Shown here piece after piece: positions 7,521-16,270 of a stretch of DNA of 21,312 bases. The DNA is from Bacteroidales bacterium UBA5536. Its GTDB lineage: Bacteria > Bacteroidota > Bacteroidia > Bacteroidales > F082. The stretch spans positions 434,948 to 456,259 of the forward strand of contig DINQ01000016.1 in NCBI GenBank assembly GCA_002426795.1, in the 5' to 3' direction. The translations under genes were made by a program, and so were the position numbers. The notes beneath the pieces are model-generated. The model was not told the DNA's origin. It did no database searches and saw only the letters and a program-made list of their open reading frames with translations. Each line of letters starts with the position of its first letter. The stretch's first letter is position 1.

Positions 7521-8749
7521 TTGCACCTGACAACCAGAAAACCAATCCGCTAACATCGTACCAAATTGTACTTATTGTGCTGTTTGTTTTCATCATATTC
7601 ACCATTGTTGTGGATTATATGACACTCCCCGCACTTTCGGCGATTTTGCTTACGAAACTGCAAATCACCACCAAAGAATTTGGATTTGTTGTGTCAGCTT
7701 ATGCTTTTAGTGCAGGCACATCGGCATTTTTGGCGACCGGTTTTTCTGACAGGTTCGACCGTAAGAAATTATTGTTGGTGTATTACGGCGGGTTTTTGCT
7801 GGGGATGCTGCTTTGTGCTACCGCAAATTCATTGATAGCCCTGATTGTTGCAAGAATTGTTACAGGTGCTTTTGGTGGGGTAGTGGCCGCGATCATCTTT
7901 GCCATTGTAGCCGATCTGTTTCAAAACGATCAACGGGGCCGTGTAATGGGTTTTGTGCAATTGGCTTTTGCTGCAAGCCTTGTAGCCGGGTTGCCACTGG
8001 CCCTGTTTTTGGCAACCAACTTCAACTGGCGCCTAACCTATTGGATATTTTTCTTCCTCGGAATCCTGGTTTTCTCTGTGGTTCTTTTTAAGGTTAACCC
8101 CATCAATACGCATTTAGATAATGCCACCAAAGACAAACTGTTGACACATTCAATGCATATAATCAGGAATCGTGATTATTGGACCGTATTTATCAACAAT
8201 ATCTTTCTTGTCCTCGGAGACACCATGTATATGACTTTTGGTTCGGCATACAGCACCAACAATCTCGGGGTTGGGCTTGATAAACTACCCTTGTTATATG
8301 GTGCCGGAGGATTGGCTACTATTGTTTTGAGCCCGTTGATCGGGCGATTGTCTGACCGGTATGGGAAATTCAGACTTTTTACCATCGGAACAGTATTGGC
8401 TATTGTTTTGGTAGCTGTTTACAGCAATCTGACAGCTGTTCCCTTTTGGTTGGTGGTGGTGTTGCATACGCTTCTGTTTATCGGAATCAATGCCCGGATG
8501 ATTGCTTCCACAGCATTGGCTACCGTAGTGCCCGAAAAGCATGACAGGGGTGCATTCATGGCACTCGACTCATCGTTTCAGCAGGTTGCGGGCGGTGTAG
8601 CAGCCACTGCCGCAGGCTGGATTGTTTTTCAGGCAGCCGATGGAATGATCCATGGGTTTCCGTCGTTGGGTTTGACAGTCATTGGGGTGATGGCCATAAC
8701 CATTGGGCTGATGTACCTCATACATAGAATAGTACAAAGAAGAAAATGA
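7517..8749 (+). CDS. MFS transporter (DHA1/AraJ-like exporter)
   Basis: Twelve-helix major facilitator of 410 aa. Motif A is present after helix 2 (GFSDRFDRKK, residues 75-84), and its second-half counterpart GRLSDRYGKFR lies near 275. Length and layout fit the drug/sugar-efflux H+ antiporter group; the substrate is unknown. It is translationally coupled to the upstream regulator through an ATGA overlap, an arrangement typical of a self-contained sensor-exporter module. No terminator was recognised immediately after it. Confidence 0.88.
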   Translation: MIAPDNQKTNPLTSYQIVLIVLFVFIIFTIVVDYMTLPALSAILLTKLQITTKEFGFVVSAYAFSAGTSAFLATGFSDRFDRKKLLLVYYGGFLLGMLLCATANSLIALIVARIVTGAFGGVVAAIIFAIVADLFQNDQRGRVMGFVQLAFAASLVAGLPLALFLATNFNWRLTYWIFFFLGILVFSVVLFKVNPINTHLDNATKDKLLTHSMHIIRNRDYWTVFINNIFLVLGDTMYMTFGSAYSTNNLGVGLDKLPLLYGAGGLATIVLSPLIGRLSDRYGKFRLFTIGTVLAIVLVAVYSNLTAVPFWLVVVLHTLLFIGINARMIASTALATVVPEKHDRGAFMALDSSFQQVAGGVAATAAGWIVFQAADGMIHGFPSLGLTVIGVMAITIGLMYLIHRIVQRRK

Positions 8750-8903
8750 TTCTTCTCCCATAGCTACTCCTTCAATTGCAAGTTCTGTTTCTCATTAAAA
8801 TGTCCTCAATTTCATTTGTGGACGACAGGCCTGCCTTTTCGCTGCAATTTCGCACTGTCATTTGGTAGTAAAACAGTAAAAGGCCAATGACAAACCTGTT
8901 CAC

Positions 8904-8926
8904 TTTCGACGGCATAGCTGTCGAAA
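8904..8926. promoter_or_regulatory. Strong hairpin before lipoprotein hydrolase gene
   Basis: TTTCGACGGC (8904-8913) pairs with GCTGTCGAAA (8917-8926) around ATA: ten pairs including one G-U. No T-tract follows on either strand, so it is not a normal terminator. It lies 38 bp before the preferred start codon at 8964 and could be an operator or an mRNA leader structure. Confidence 0.45.
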
Positions 8927-8963
8927 AAATGGAAATGGTATGTCAAATTCTAATTTTTTACAC

Positions 8964-10211
8964 ATGAAAAAGTTACTCTTCTTTCCCCTTTTTACAATGA
9001 TGCTCTCCATGTCGATTGTTTCCTGCGACAAGGATGATGCAAAACCAACAGTTGACCCGGGCTCAATAGCTACTTCTGCAGCTTTGACAGCAGTTTTGAA
9101 TGACATTTATAGCCATTCTGATGCACCTGGTATGGCGGTTTCTATCATCAAAAACGATTCTGTCCTTTACCAACAATCCTTCGGGAAAGCTGATATTGAT
9201 CAGGATAAGCCCTACACCAACCAAACAACACAACCCATCGGTTCAATCAGCAAAACCTTTGTGGCGGCAGCCATTGTGAAAGCGATTGAACAAGGATATT
9301 TTACTTTGGAAACAAACATCAACGATATACTGCCCGTTGAATTGAAAAACCCCAAAATACCGAATGCTGTCATGCAGGTGAAACACCTGGTAACACACAC
9401 ATCGGGCTTGCTGGATGAAGCCGGAAGCTATTTCCAGGCCTACCATATAGTGTCTGGTGAAGATATGTCAACAGCAGGAGCACAATTACTAGTCAATGGC
9501 TTTGGTATTCAGCAAAGAGAAAGCAGACCTCTGGAGGATTTTTTGGCATCCTACTATTATCCGGGTGGTGATTTGTACAGTTTGGAGAATTTTGCTTCAT
9601 CCGCCCCAGGTACATCCTGGAATTATTCCAATATCGCCACTTCACTGGCCGCTTACCTGGTAGAAAAAGCGACAGGAATGCCATTCAATATGTATGTTTC
9701 AACCCATATTTTAGATCCGTTGGGCATGACCAGAACATCTTACGATCTGGCTGACCTTGACCGTGCAGGCATCGCACAACTTTATTGGGACAAAAACACC
9801 GCTTTGCCCATTTATGCCAACGATTCGTACCCTGACGGCAGTATCTATACCTGCAATGAAGATCTGGCAAAATTCCTGCTGGATATGATGAAAGGTGCAA
9901 AGGGGCAATCTGCCACTTTGTTCTCAGCAGCGGGATACAAAATGCTTTTTGAAGCCTTACTTCCTGAGGGCATATTACCGGCAGGTTTGGCGGAGAATCA
10001 GGGTGTATTCTGGTTTTTGAACGGTGATGAGATTAAACATGATGGCAACGACCCGGGAATAAGCTGCAATCTGCAATTCGACAAAGATGGCAAGGCAGGA
10101 TATCTCCTCCTGACAAATATGGACGCTTCTGCCGATATACACGATCAGGCATATTTTGAACTGGCCGGAAAGGTACATATGGCCGTTTCGGCTTTTATCC
10201 AGCACCAGTAA
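8964..10211 (+). CDS. Lipoprotein serine hydrolase (beta-lactamase/PBP4* family)
   Basis: Exported hydrolase of the beta-lactamase-related family (PF00144 type). The start at 8964 is preferred over the in-frame ATG at 8940 because it gives a clean lipoprotein signal MKKLLFFPLFTMMLSMSIVSC; numbering here is from 8964. The lipidated Cys21 is followed by DKDD, an acidic/lysine motif resembling the Bacteroidota lipoprotein export signal, so a surface location is likely. Catalytic elements: SISK (S94, K97), LVTHTSGL (142-149), YSN (Y221, N223) and HDG (H359-G361). The real substrate may be a peptide or an ester; beta-lactam resistance should not be assumed. It has its own upstream hairpin. It is 416 aa, the usual family length. 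Confidence 0.88.
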   Translation: MKKLLFFPLFTMMLSMSIVSCDKDDAKPTVDPGSIATSAALTAVLNDIYSHSDAPGMAVSIIKNDSVLYQQSFGKADIDQDKPYTNQTTQPIGSISKTFVAAAIVKAIEQGYFTLETNINDILPVELKNPKIPNAVMQVKHLVTHTSGLLDEAGSYFQAYHIVSGEDMSTAGAQLLVNGFGIQQRESRPLEDFLASYYYPGGDLYSLENFASSAPGTSWNYSNIATSLAAYLVEKATGMPFNMYVSTHILDPLGMTRTSYDLADLDRAGIAQLYWDKNTALPIYANDSYPDGSIYTCNEDLAKFLLDMMKGAKGQSATLFSAAGYKMLFEALLPEGILPAGLAENQGVFWFLNGDEIKHDGNDPGISCNLQFDKDGKAGYLLLTNMDASADIHDQAYFELAGKVHMAVSAFIQHQ

Positions 10212-10323
10212 AAAATTTTAAGTCGTTTAATTCAGTAATATGAACCGGTTGGTTTTTCATCTGCCTGAGTCTATTGATGCAGGATTTTTGCGCTGATAAC
10301 AAGGCTGTTAACACCCTTTTTCG

Positions 10324-11187
10324 ATGATTTCATTTATCAATTCGCCCAAGGGCAAAAAAGAGCTTAAAGCATTATTTCAGATCGAACCAGACGAACTGCC
10401 ACTGAATTACGAATGTTTACCTATTGAAACAAGCTTTGGCCATACAAGTGTGCTAGCGACAGGGCAGGAAAATAAGCCTCCTTTGGTGTTGGTGTATGGG
10501 GTAAACGGATGTGCTCCTTTTGCTTTGGATCTGGTCATCAGGTTAAAGGATGATTTTAGGGTTTTTGCCATTGACGGAATGCAGCATTCTGGTTTGAACG
10601 CAGAGAGTGTCCTCTCGATGCAGGATGAGTCGTACGGACAATGGATGTATGAAGTATTGGCCTGGTTGAATATTCGTAATGCAGTATTGTTGGGGATTTC
10701 CTTTGGGGGATTTATCAGCTGGAAAACACTGATGCTCGACCAACGCCATGTTTCAAAGGGCATCTTCATCGTTCCTGCCGGCTTCGTGAACGGAAGTAAG
10801 TGGCAGATTTTATGGAAAATACGACTCCCATTGCAACTATACCGATGGCTGAAACATCCCTGCCTGGCCCGTCAGATTTCAAATGAGTTATTCACTGAAC
10901 AAAAGGAAGCTGGTCTCGACTGTTTCTCTAAATGGGCTTTTCATTCTGAAATGGCTTTCTCTGTTGTTCCCCTGATCACAAAGGAAGAAGCGCAAAAGAT
11001 GAAAAAACCCTTTCATCTGATTGCTGCTGAAAAGGATGTGCTTTTCCCGGGTGTGAAGATGCTGAACCGTGCAAAAGCCATATTTCCGTCGCTGGGTGAG
11101 GTTTTATTGCTAAAAGACTCAAGACACGTGCCTGATATCTCTGGAAATGAACAGATTGTGGAATTCATCAGGAAACTGACCAAATGA
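10324..11187 (+). CDS. Alpha/beta hydrolase
   Basis: A 287-aa alpha/beta-hydrolase fold protein with no signal peptide, so cytoplasmic. The nucleophile elbow is GISFGG with S126. The likely acid is D238 (AAEKDVLFPG) and the base is H268 (DSRHVPD). Strand VLVYGVNGCAP (55-65) takes the oxyanion-loop position but lacks the usual HGxxG, having YGVNG instead. The substrate is unknown. It is separated from the lipoprotein hydrolase by 112 bp with only a weak AACC/GGTT hairpin, and from the barrel genes by a good promoter box, so it probably forms its own unit or the tail of the previous one. Confidence 0.85.
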   Translation: MISFINSPKGKKELKALFQIEPDELPLNYECLPIETSFGHTSVLATGQENKPPLVLVYGVNGCAPFALDLVIRLKDDFRVFAIDGMQHSGLNAESVLSMQDESYGQWMYEVLAWLNIRNAVLLGISFGGFISWKTLMLDQRHVSKGIFIVPAGFVNGSKWQILWKIRLPLQLYRWLKHPCLARQISNELFTEQKEAGLDCFSKWAFHSEMAFSVVPLITKEEAQKMKKPFHLIAAEKDVLFPGVKMLNRAKAIFPSLGEVLLLKDSRHVPDISGNEQIVEFIRKLTK

Positions 11188-11270
11188 TTTTTGACCGTCC
11201 AATCAAAGTGCAAAATCTCAACAAGGGGTGCCCAATTACATTTCGGAACGACCGCCTTTATCCTCAACTG

Positions 11271-11278
11271 TAGTTTTG
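11271..11278 (+). promoter_or_regulatory. Promoter -7 box for the outer-membrane barrel genes
   Basis: TAGTTTTG matches TAnnTTTG exactly, 25 bp before the ATG at 11304. No obvious -33 TTTG at ideal spacing was found. It likely drives the run of genes from 11304 to at least 14206, whose gaps are 61-95 bp with no terminator seen. Confidence 0.5.
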
Positions 11279-11303
11279 CATCAAATTAAATGAACAAAAA
11301 AAA

Positions 11304-11945
11304 ATGAACAACTTTTTAAAACTATCATTGATTGCAGGTATTTGTCTGGCAACGGTTAATAGCCATGCCGCAACAGCTGACACAACCAAAACAGCAGCAG
11401 GCCATCAACAAACATATACCGACGGCTCGAATGCGCATAAATTATCATCTTATGGAAGTGTATTCGTCAAATCGACGCGCTTAATGGGAAAATACAATCC
11501 GCAAATTGGTGGAATGGGCGCAGTTGTTTTTAACAACAAAATGGCTGTCGGGGCATTTGGTAATGGACTGATGCGTTCCATTGATTTTTTGGGCAGCAAT
11601 TTACACGATAACCAAACCGCTCAATTGTACCTGAAGTTTGGCTATGGTGGATTATTTGTTGAGTATTTTCTTGTGAGAAACAACAAATTTCAATTGAGCA
11701 TGCCTGTGAAGCTGGGTTACGGCTTGGCCGGTATTTACAGTGAGGCCTCTGATGACAGGCTTGAAAAATCGCGCCTGATTGTGCTGGAACCTGAACTTCA
11801 TTTTGATATAAAAACTGGTAAACATCTGGCATTAAGTGCCCAAATTGGCTATCGTTATGCCGATGTTGACGGTTTATATAATATTACAGATCATCAATTA
11901 TCGGGCTTTAGTGTCGGGATTGGGTTAAAATTCATCTCGCGCTAA
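11304..11945 (+). CDS. Predicted small outer-membrane beta-barrel protein
   Basis: A 213-aa exported protein of unknown function. A Sec signal peptide of ~22 residues (ends VNSHA-A) is followed by a threonine-rich linker. The rest alternates polar/hydrophobic and aromatic residues in short strands separated by glycine and charged turns, and ends in a strand finishing GLKFISR. This suggests an 8-10-strand barrel. No named family was recognised. An A9 run precedes the ATG. It is first of three similar-sized barrel candidates in a row. Confidence 0.7.
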   Translation: MNNFLKLSLIAGICLATVNSHAATADTTKTAAGHQQTYTDGSNAHKLSSYGSVFVKSTRLMGKYNPQIGGMGAVVFNNKMAVGAFGNGLMRSIDFLGSNLHDNQTAQLYLKFGYGGLFVEYFLVRNNKFQLSMPVKLGYGLAGIYSEASDDRLEKSRLIVLEPELHFDIKTGKHLALSAQIGYRYADVDGLYNITDHQLSGFSVGIGLKFISR

Positions 11946-12040
11946 CCGAAAAAAAAACAGATTGAATTTTCTAATGAGATTTTTGGCCTGAGGGCTATTA
12001 TAACCACTTCGTATTAAACAATTATTAACCTTTAAATTTA

Positions 12041-12697
12041 ATGAAAATGAGAACTTTAATCATAATTATTGTAACTTTTTGTACAATTGGTGCCTTTGCA
12101 CAGAGCAACCATAAAACCGGAAATGAAACCGAAATGAGCTATAAGTATAGTGTTAGTTTTCCGGTGATTATAGTGCCGCAGTTGTTCGAAAAAGGCTGGA
12201 ACGACAGAACGCATACGCAGCACATCGAACTGCATGTGAAGCGAAATCTAGATGAAAAGAACATTGTCGGTGTTAAGCTTGCCACCTGGCGTTTGTTTCA
12301 ACCAATGGGTATTCTTTGGTGGGATGGACTTACCGATAAAGTAAAATCGGAGAGCGAGTTCTATCCCGGATACCTTCGTGAAACCGGAATTGGAATTTCT
12401 TACCAGCGCATGTTATGGAAAGGACTGTTTGCCACCGTTGAAGTCTTGCCACAATACAAGACCTACCTTGATTTAGATGGCAACAAAATAGCCAATGGCT
12501 TTAAACTGTATAATTCATTCCATCTTGGCTATCATTGGGCCTTTGGCAAGAAAAAACGGTTTTACATCGAACCTCAGGTCCATTCTCAATTCTGGGTTTT
12601 CGATACAAATACTCCGGATGGATTTAAAGCCCTGGATGACAAATGGAAAAACTACTTCCTCTTCGAACCCAATCTTTACTTCGGGGTGAAATTTTAG
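12041..12697 (+). CDS. Predicted small outer-membrane beta-barrel protein
   Basis: A 218-aa exported protein with a Sec signal peptide (cleavage probably after IGAFA, before QSNH). Mature region rich in aromatic amphipathic strands (for example HIELHVKRNL, GIGISYQRML, FATVEVLPQY) and ending in phenylalanine (NLYFGVKF), the classic C-terminal signal recognised by the Bam complex. The start may be 12041 or the in-frame ATG two codons later; sequence alone does not decide. Function unknown; not obviously a paralogue of its neighbours at sequence level. Confidence 0.72.
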   Translation: MKMRTLIIIIVTFCTIGAFAQSNHKTGNETEMSYKYSVSFPVIIVPQLFEKGWNDRTHTQHIELHVKRNLDEKNIVGVKLATWRLFQPMGILWWDGLTDKVKSESEFYPGYLRETGIGISYQRMLWKGLFATVEVLPQYKTYLDLDGNKIANGFKLYNSFHLGYHWAFGKKKRFYIEPQVHSQFWVFDTNTPDGFKALDDKWKNYFLFEPNLYFGVKF

Positions 12698-12792
12698 ATG
12701 ATCAGTTGCAGTAACCGCGGATTTAGAATATTAGTTCAATCATCCGGTAAGGCGATCGAACATACATACGAAACTTAAAAATAATCAGACAA

Positions 12793-13407
12793 ATGAATTT
12801 TAGTAAAATATTGAAACTTTTAGTCGGCCTGTTGATGATCAGTCAATCAGTGATGGCACAAGGCCATAAGGTATCTAATGACAGCACCGAACGCAGACTG
12901 AATTTTAAACAGGCCATCAATACCTGCCCGGGTGGGGTTGCGTTTGGTATATTTTCGGTCAATTACGAATATTTATTCAAATCAAAGCATGGTTTGGTGC
13001 TGCGGGCTGATTATGAACATATTCCGGGAACATACTCCGATGCTAAAATTGATGCTTTCGGAGCTGCCGTTATCCTGAATTACAGATATCATATTAATCA
13101 GCAAATGAATTCATATTTCGCAGGTGCCTATAGCCGTGCCAGAATCTACAAAGGCGATGCCCAGTGGAAGAACGAAACGGTCAATTTTTCGCTTCCTGAG
13201 CTTACACTGGGAATAAACGTTGGCCGCCGATGGGTTTGGAATAGCGGGATTAATGTAACCTTCGCTTTGGGCTACGGCCACACATTTAAAACCAGGAACA
13301 TCGATATCGATGATGCAGGCTTTGATGAAAAAATCGATGAGTTTGAGAAGAAGTACAATTTCTCCAATTCTTTTCTTGGAGAGCTCTCAATTGGGTATGC
13401 TTTCTGA
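12793..13407 (+). CDS. Predicted small outer-membrane beta-barrel protein
   Basis: A 204-aa exported protein. The signal peptide ends near SVMA-Q. The mature part has alternating strands (VNYEYLFKSKHGLVLRADYEH; AAVILNYRYHI; ELTLGINVGRRWVWN), an acidic loop near residues 175-190, and a terminal aromatic ELSIGYAF. This is an 8-strand OmpA/DUF3575-like barrel in appearance, though no family signature is certain. It sits between another barrel gene and a DUF4386 gene in one apparent transcription unit. Confidence 0.72.
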   Translation: MNFSKILKLLVGLLMISQSVMAQGHKVSNDSTERRLNFKQAINTCPGGVAFGIFSVNYEYLFKSKHGLVLRADYEHIPGTYSDAKIDAFGAAVILNYRYHINQQMNSYFAGAYSRARIYKGDAQWKNETVNFSLPELTLGINVGRRWVWNSGINVTFALGYGHTFKTRNIDIDDAGFDEKIDEFEKKYNFSNSFLGELSIGYAF

Positions 13408-13468
13408 AATGCCTTTTAGCTGCTGACCTAAAAGTGATAAATAACCATAATAAATATCAAGTAAAAAA

Positions 13469-14206
13469 ATGAAAAGTCCTAAGCATAAACTAATGTCAAA
13501 TGCAGGTTCGCTGTATCTGTCGATGATTTTAACCGGCATTTTCGCCCAACTTTTTGTCCGGAACAATATTATTGAGCCCGGTAATGCTGCACTTACAGCA
13601 CAAAATATACTGGATAAGGAATTCCTTTTCAGGCTCGGGCTCGTTTCCGACCTGATGTATAGGGTGAGTTTCATTTTTCTGGGGTTGGTATTCTATCGGA
13701 TGTTTCAGCAAACCGATAAAAATCAGGCACGCGCCTTACTGGCTGTTGTGTTGGTTTCGAATGCCATGATGGGACTCAATGTGCTGAACCAGTTTGCCGC
13801 GCAGTATGTGTTGAATGGCGGCGAATTTATGCATGTTTTTTCGGAACAACAGTTGCAGGCATTGTCGCTCTTTTTTATGGGTTTGAACAACCTCGGGGCC
13901 CATATCGGCTACCTGTTTTACGGGCTTTGGCTGCTTTTCCTTGGGATTCTGCTGATGAAATCGGACCTGTTCCCGGGAATTTATTCAAAGCTGTTTGGAG
14001 GCTTGCTAATTGCCGGATTTATTGGGTATGAACTCAATTTTCTCACCTATTTCCTGTTACCGGATCAATACGCCATCGTTTCTTCTTTTGCGACTATTCC
14101 TGCCAACCTGGGTGAACTTTCACTTTGTTTCTGGTTGATTTTTAAAGGCGCTATCCGACAAGACAAACATCGGGTGGTGTATTCGGCCATCAACAAAACA
14201 AAGTAA
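13469..14206 (+). CDS. DUF4386 domain-containing membrane protein
   Basis: A 245-aa polytopic inner-membrane protein, about six to seven helices, with the DUF4386 look: an N-terminal helix with AGSLYLSMILTGIFAQ, a lumenal segment containing NI..PGNAALTAQNIL, a helix beginning SDLMYRV, and a HIGYLFYGLWLLFLGILLMKS stretch. Biochemical function of the family is unknown. It follows the barrel genes by 61 bp and is probably co-transcribed. Confidence 0.82.
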   Translation: MKSPKHKLMSNAGSLYLSMILTGIFAQLFVRNNIIEPGNAALTAQNILDKEFLFRLGLVSDLMYRVSFIFLGLVFYRMFQQTDKNQARALLAVVLVSNAMMGLNVLNQFAAQYVLNGGEFMHVFSEQQLQALSLFFMGLNNLGAHIGYLFYGLWLLFLGILLMKSDLFPGIYSKLFGGLLIAGFIGYELNFLTYFLLPDQYAIVSSFATIPANLGELSLCFWLIFKGAIRQDKHRVVYSAINKTK

Positions 14207-14472
14207 TAAAAGGATTTTCAGCCTGCTTTGTAGCGGATTGTTGATGTAGATGGCTGAGGCAGCAAAACAACATACGGGAGAATTATTGAAACAGGAAGCT
14301 GAAAGCGGTTTTTGCAGATTTCCGGAAACGATTCGTCAAGGCCACTTTTGCCCTATCTGCATATAGGCCCGGGAATGGCGGTTTTGGAAAACAAAGATGT
14401 TGTTGCTGCCATTCCTGAGCCAAAAGCAGAAAAATGCTTAAAATTGTTTTTTTAATGAAAAGTATACGAAAA

Positions 14473-15093
14473 ATGACTATTCCCGATAAAAACAACACAT
14501 TTCCACTGGAACACCACCACAAATTGTGTTTCCTTAAAAACATCGTTACCAATCCCAATATCATGGTGGGTGATTATACATATTATGATGATTTTGAAGA
14601 TGTTAGGAATTTTGAAAAGAATGTAAAGTACCATTTCGATTTTATTGGCGACAAGCTGATTATCGGCAAGTTTTGTATGATAGCTTCGGGCGCTCAGTTT
14701 ATCATGAATGGCGGAAATCACCTTACGAATGCAATCTCGGCATATCCCTTTTCAATTTTTGGCGGCGATTGGGCCCATGCGATGGACGGGAAATCGTTCC
14801 CTGTAAAAGGCGATACCATCATCGGCAACGATGTGTGGATTGGTCACCATGCAACCATTATGCCCGGCCTGAAAATTGGCGACGGAGCTATTATTGCAAC
14901 CAACTCAACAGTTGTGAAAGATGTGGAGCCCTACAGTATTGTGGGCGGAAATCCGGCACGACTGATAAAGAAGCGTTTTTCTGACGAAACCATTTCAAAA
15001 CTTTTGGAACTCAAGTGGTGGGATTGGGATATTGAGCGTATAACAGCTAATATTCAGTATCTTACGGGAAATAATCCCGAAAATTTATTTTAA
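14473..15093 (+). CDS. CatB/Vat-type hexapeptide-repeat O-acetyltransferase
   Basis: Left-handed beta-helix acetyltransferase close to the xenobiotic group (streptogramin A acetyltransferase Vat, chloramphenicol acetyltransferase CatB). The start at 14473 is preferred over 14434 because family homology begins just after it; this gives 206 aa. Visible signatures: GDYTYYDD near the N-terminus, LIIGKFCMIASGAQFIMNG leading to the probable catalytic His (NGGNH, H83 from this start), AYPFSIFGGDW, the hexapeptide run KGDTIIGNDVWIGHHATIMPG, and the C-terminal LLELKWWDW. Acetylation of a hydroxyl on an antibiotic or natural product is plausible but sequence cannot show the substrate. It is 4 bp upstream of a secreted serine hydrolase gene, in one operon. 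Confidence 0.85.
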   Translation: MTIPDKNNTFPLEHHHKLCFLKNIVTNPNIMVGDYTYYDDFEDVRNFEKNVKYHFDFIGDKLIIGKFCMIASGAQFIMNGGNHLTNAISAYPFSIFGGDWAHAMDGKSFPVKGDTIIGNDVWIGHHATIMPGLKIGDGAIIATNSTVVKDVEPYSIVGGNPARLIKKRFSDETISKLLELKWWDWDIERITANIQYLTGNNPENLF

Positions 15094-15097
15094 AGTC

Positions 15098-16249
15098 ATG
15101 AGGAAATATTTGTCTCTTTTTGCGCTCGTGCTCTATGCTTTTTCGCTGCAGGCACAAGATTTTTCAAAAGCCCGTAAGCTGACGGAAGAATTACTTCAGA
15201 AAGAACTCGAAAACAAAGATGTTCACAATGCATTTTTGTCGGTTTACTCACCTTCAAAAAACATCGACTGGAACTTTGCGGAAGGCACATTTACTGATGG
15301 TGAAGAAGTATCGCTGCAGCATCCATTTTATTCAGCAAGTATTGGCAAAACCTTCACGGCAACTGCCGTTGCTATCTTGCACGAACAAGGGAAACTCGAT
15401 TTTTCGGATAAAATTTGTGCGTATCTGCCCGACAGTATCATCAATGGCCTGCATGTTTTTGAGGGTAAAGACTATTCGATGGAAATAAGCATTGCTCAAT
15501 TGCTTCAACATACATCAGGTATTCCGGATTATATTGATGGTAAAACCCTGGACGGCACCCCAAATGGCATGGCTTTCTTGCTTTCGGACACTGCAAAATT
15601 CTGGCATCCAACAGAAATGATCAACCTGGCCAAAACTAAAATGAAAGCAGATTTTGCCCCGGGCACAGCTTACAAATACTGCAATACAGATTATGTGTTG
15701 TTGGGCCTGATTGTAGAAAGTGTCAGTGGAATGCCGGTTCACGATTTTTATAGGAAATACATTTTCGAACCATTCGACATGAACCATACAAGCATGTTTT
15801 TGCGTTCAAAACCCATCAGACCGACAGAAAGGATAGCCGAAATTTATGCTGGAAATACTGAAGTTTCCAGATATACAAGTCTGAGCATAGGTTGGACCGG
15901 AGGAGGATTAGCAACCACTGCTTCTGACTTAAATAAATTCCAGATGGCATTGCAAACACACAAAATACTTCGGGCAGAAACCGTTCAGCAAATGACTGAA
16001 TGGGTGAGCGAAAGCACCGGGCTATATTATGGTTATGGTTTGCGAAAGGTGGTTTATAAGGAGCGCGTGCCCCACTTTTCAGATCTTCAGTTTATAGGAC
16101 ATACAGGTAGCACTTCATCCTTTATGTTTTACTGCCCTCAATTGGATGTTTATTTGTCCGGCACCTTAAATCAGGTCACCGAAACGAAAAAGACTTTCGA
16201 TATTCCGGCCAGGGTATTGGGCTATATAGAAAATACATTTGATAATTAA
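15098..16249 (+). CDS. Secreted serine hydrolase (beta-lactamase-related family)
   Basis: A 383-aa PF00144-type enzyme with a Sec signal peptide (ends SLQA-Q) and no lipobox, so periplasmic or secreted. Catalytic elements: SIGK (S81, K84), LLQHTSGI (135-142), YCN (Y194-N196), and HTG (H335-G337), all in expected order. This is a second such enzyme in the window, differing from the lipoprotein at 8964 in anchoring. It is tightly spaced with the acetyltransferase (4 bp) and the S41 protein (21 bp), so a three-gene operon is likely. The substrate is unknown; it could act on peptides, D-amino-acid esters or acyl esters. Confidence 0.88.
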   Translation: MRKYLSLFALVLYAFSLQAQDFSKARKLTEELLQKELENKDVHNAFLSVYSPSKNIDWNFAEGTFTDGEEVSLQHPFYSASIGKTFTATAVAILHEQGKLDFSDKICAYLPDSIINGLHVFEGKDYSMEISIAQLLQHTSGIPDYIDGKTLDGTPNGMAFLLSDTAKFWHPTEMINLAKTKMKADFAPGTAYKYCNTDYVLLGLIVESVSGMPVHDFYRKYIFEPFDMNHTSMFLRSKPIRPTERIAEIYAGNTEVSRYTSLSIGWTGGGLATTASDLNKFQMALQTHKILRAETVQQMTEWVSESTGLYYGYGLRKVVYKERVPHFSDLQFIGHTGSTSSFMFYCPQLDVYLSGTLNQVTETKKTFDIPARVLGYIENTFDN

Positions 16250-16270
16250 TTGACAGATATTTAGTGAGTT

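Noticed and set aside
8964..10211. True class C beta-lactamase
   Set aside because: The SxxK, YxN and HxG motifs are shared by the wide PF00144 hydrolase family; lipoprotein export and overall sequence do not favour an AmpC assignment.
11290..11307. Mini-frame ATG-AAC-(AAA)3-TGA over an A9 run before the first barrel gene, considered as programmed slippage
   Set aside because: Slippage would not yield a better N-terminus; the signal peptide starting at 11304 is already complete.
14250..14366. 38-aa frame upstream of the acetyltransferase, considered as a leader peptide for antibiotic-induced attenuation
   Set aside because: No paired alternative hairpins and no start-codon-occluding stem were seen between it and the acetyltransferase start.
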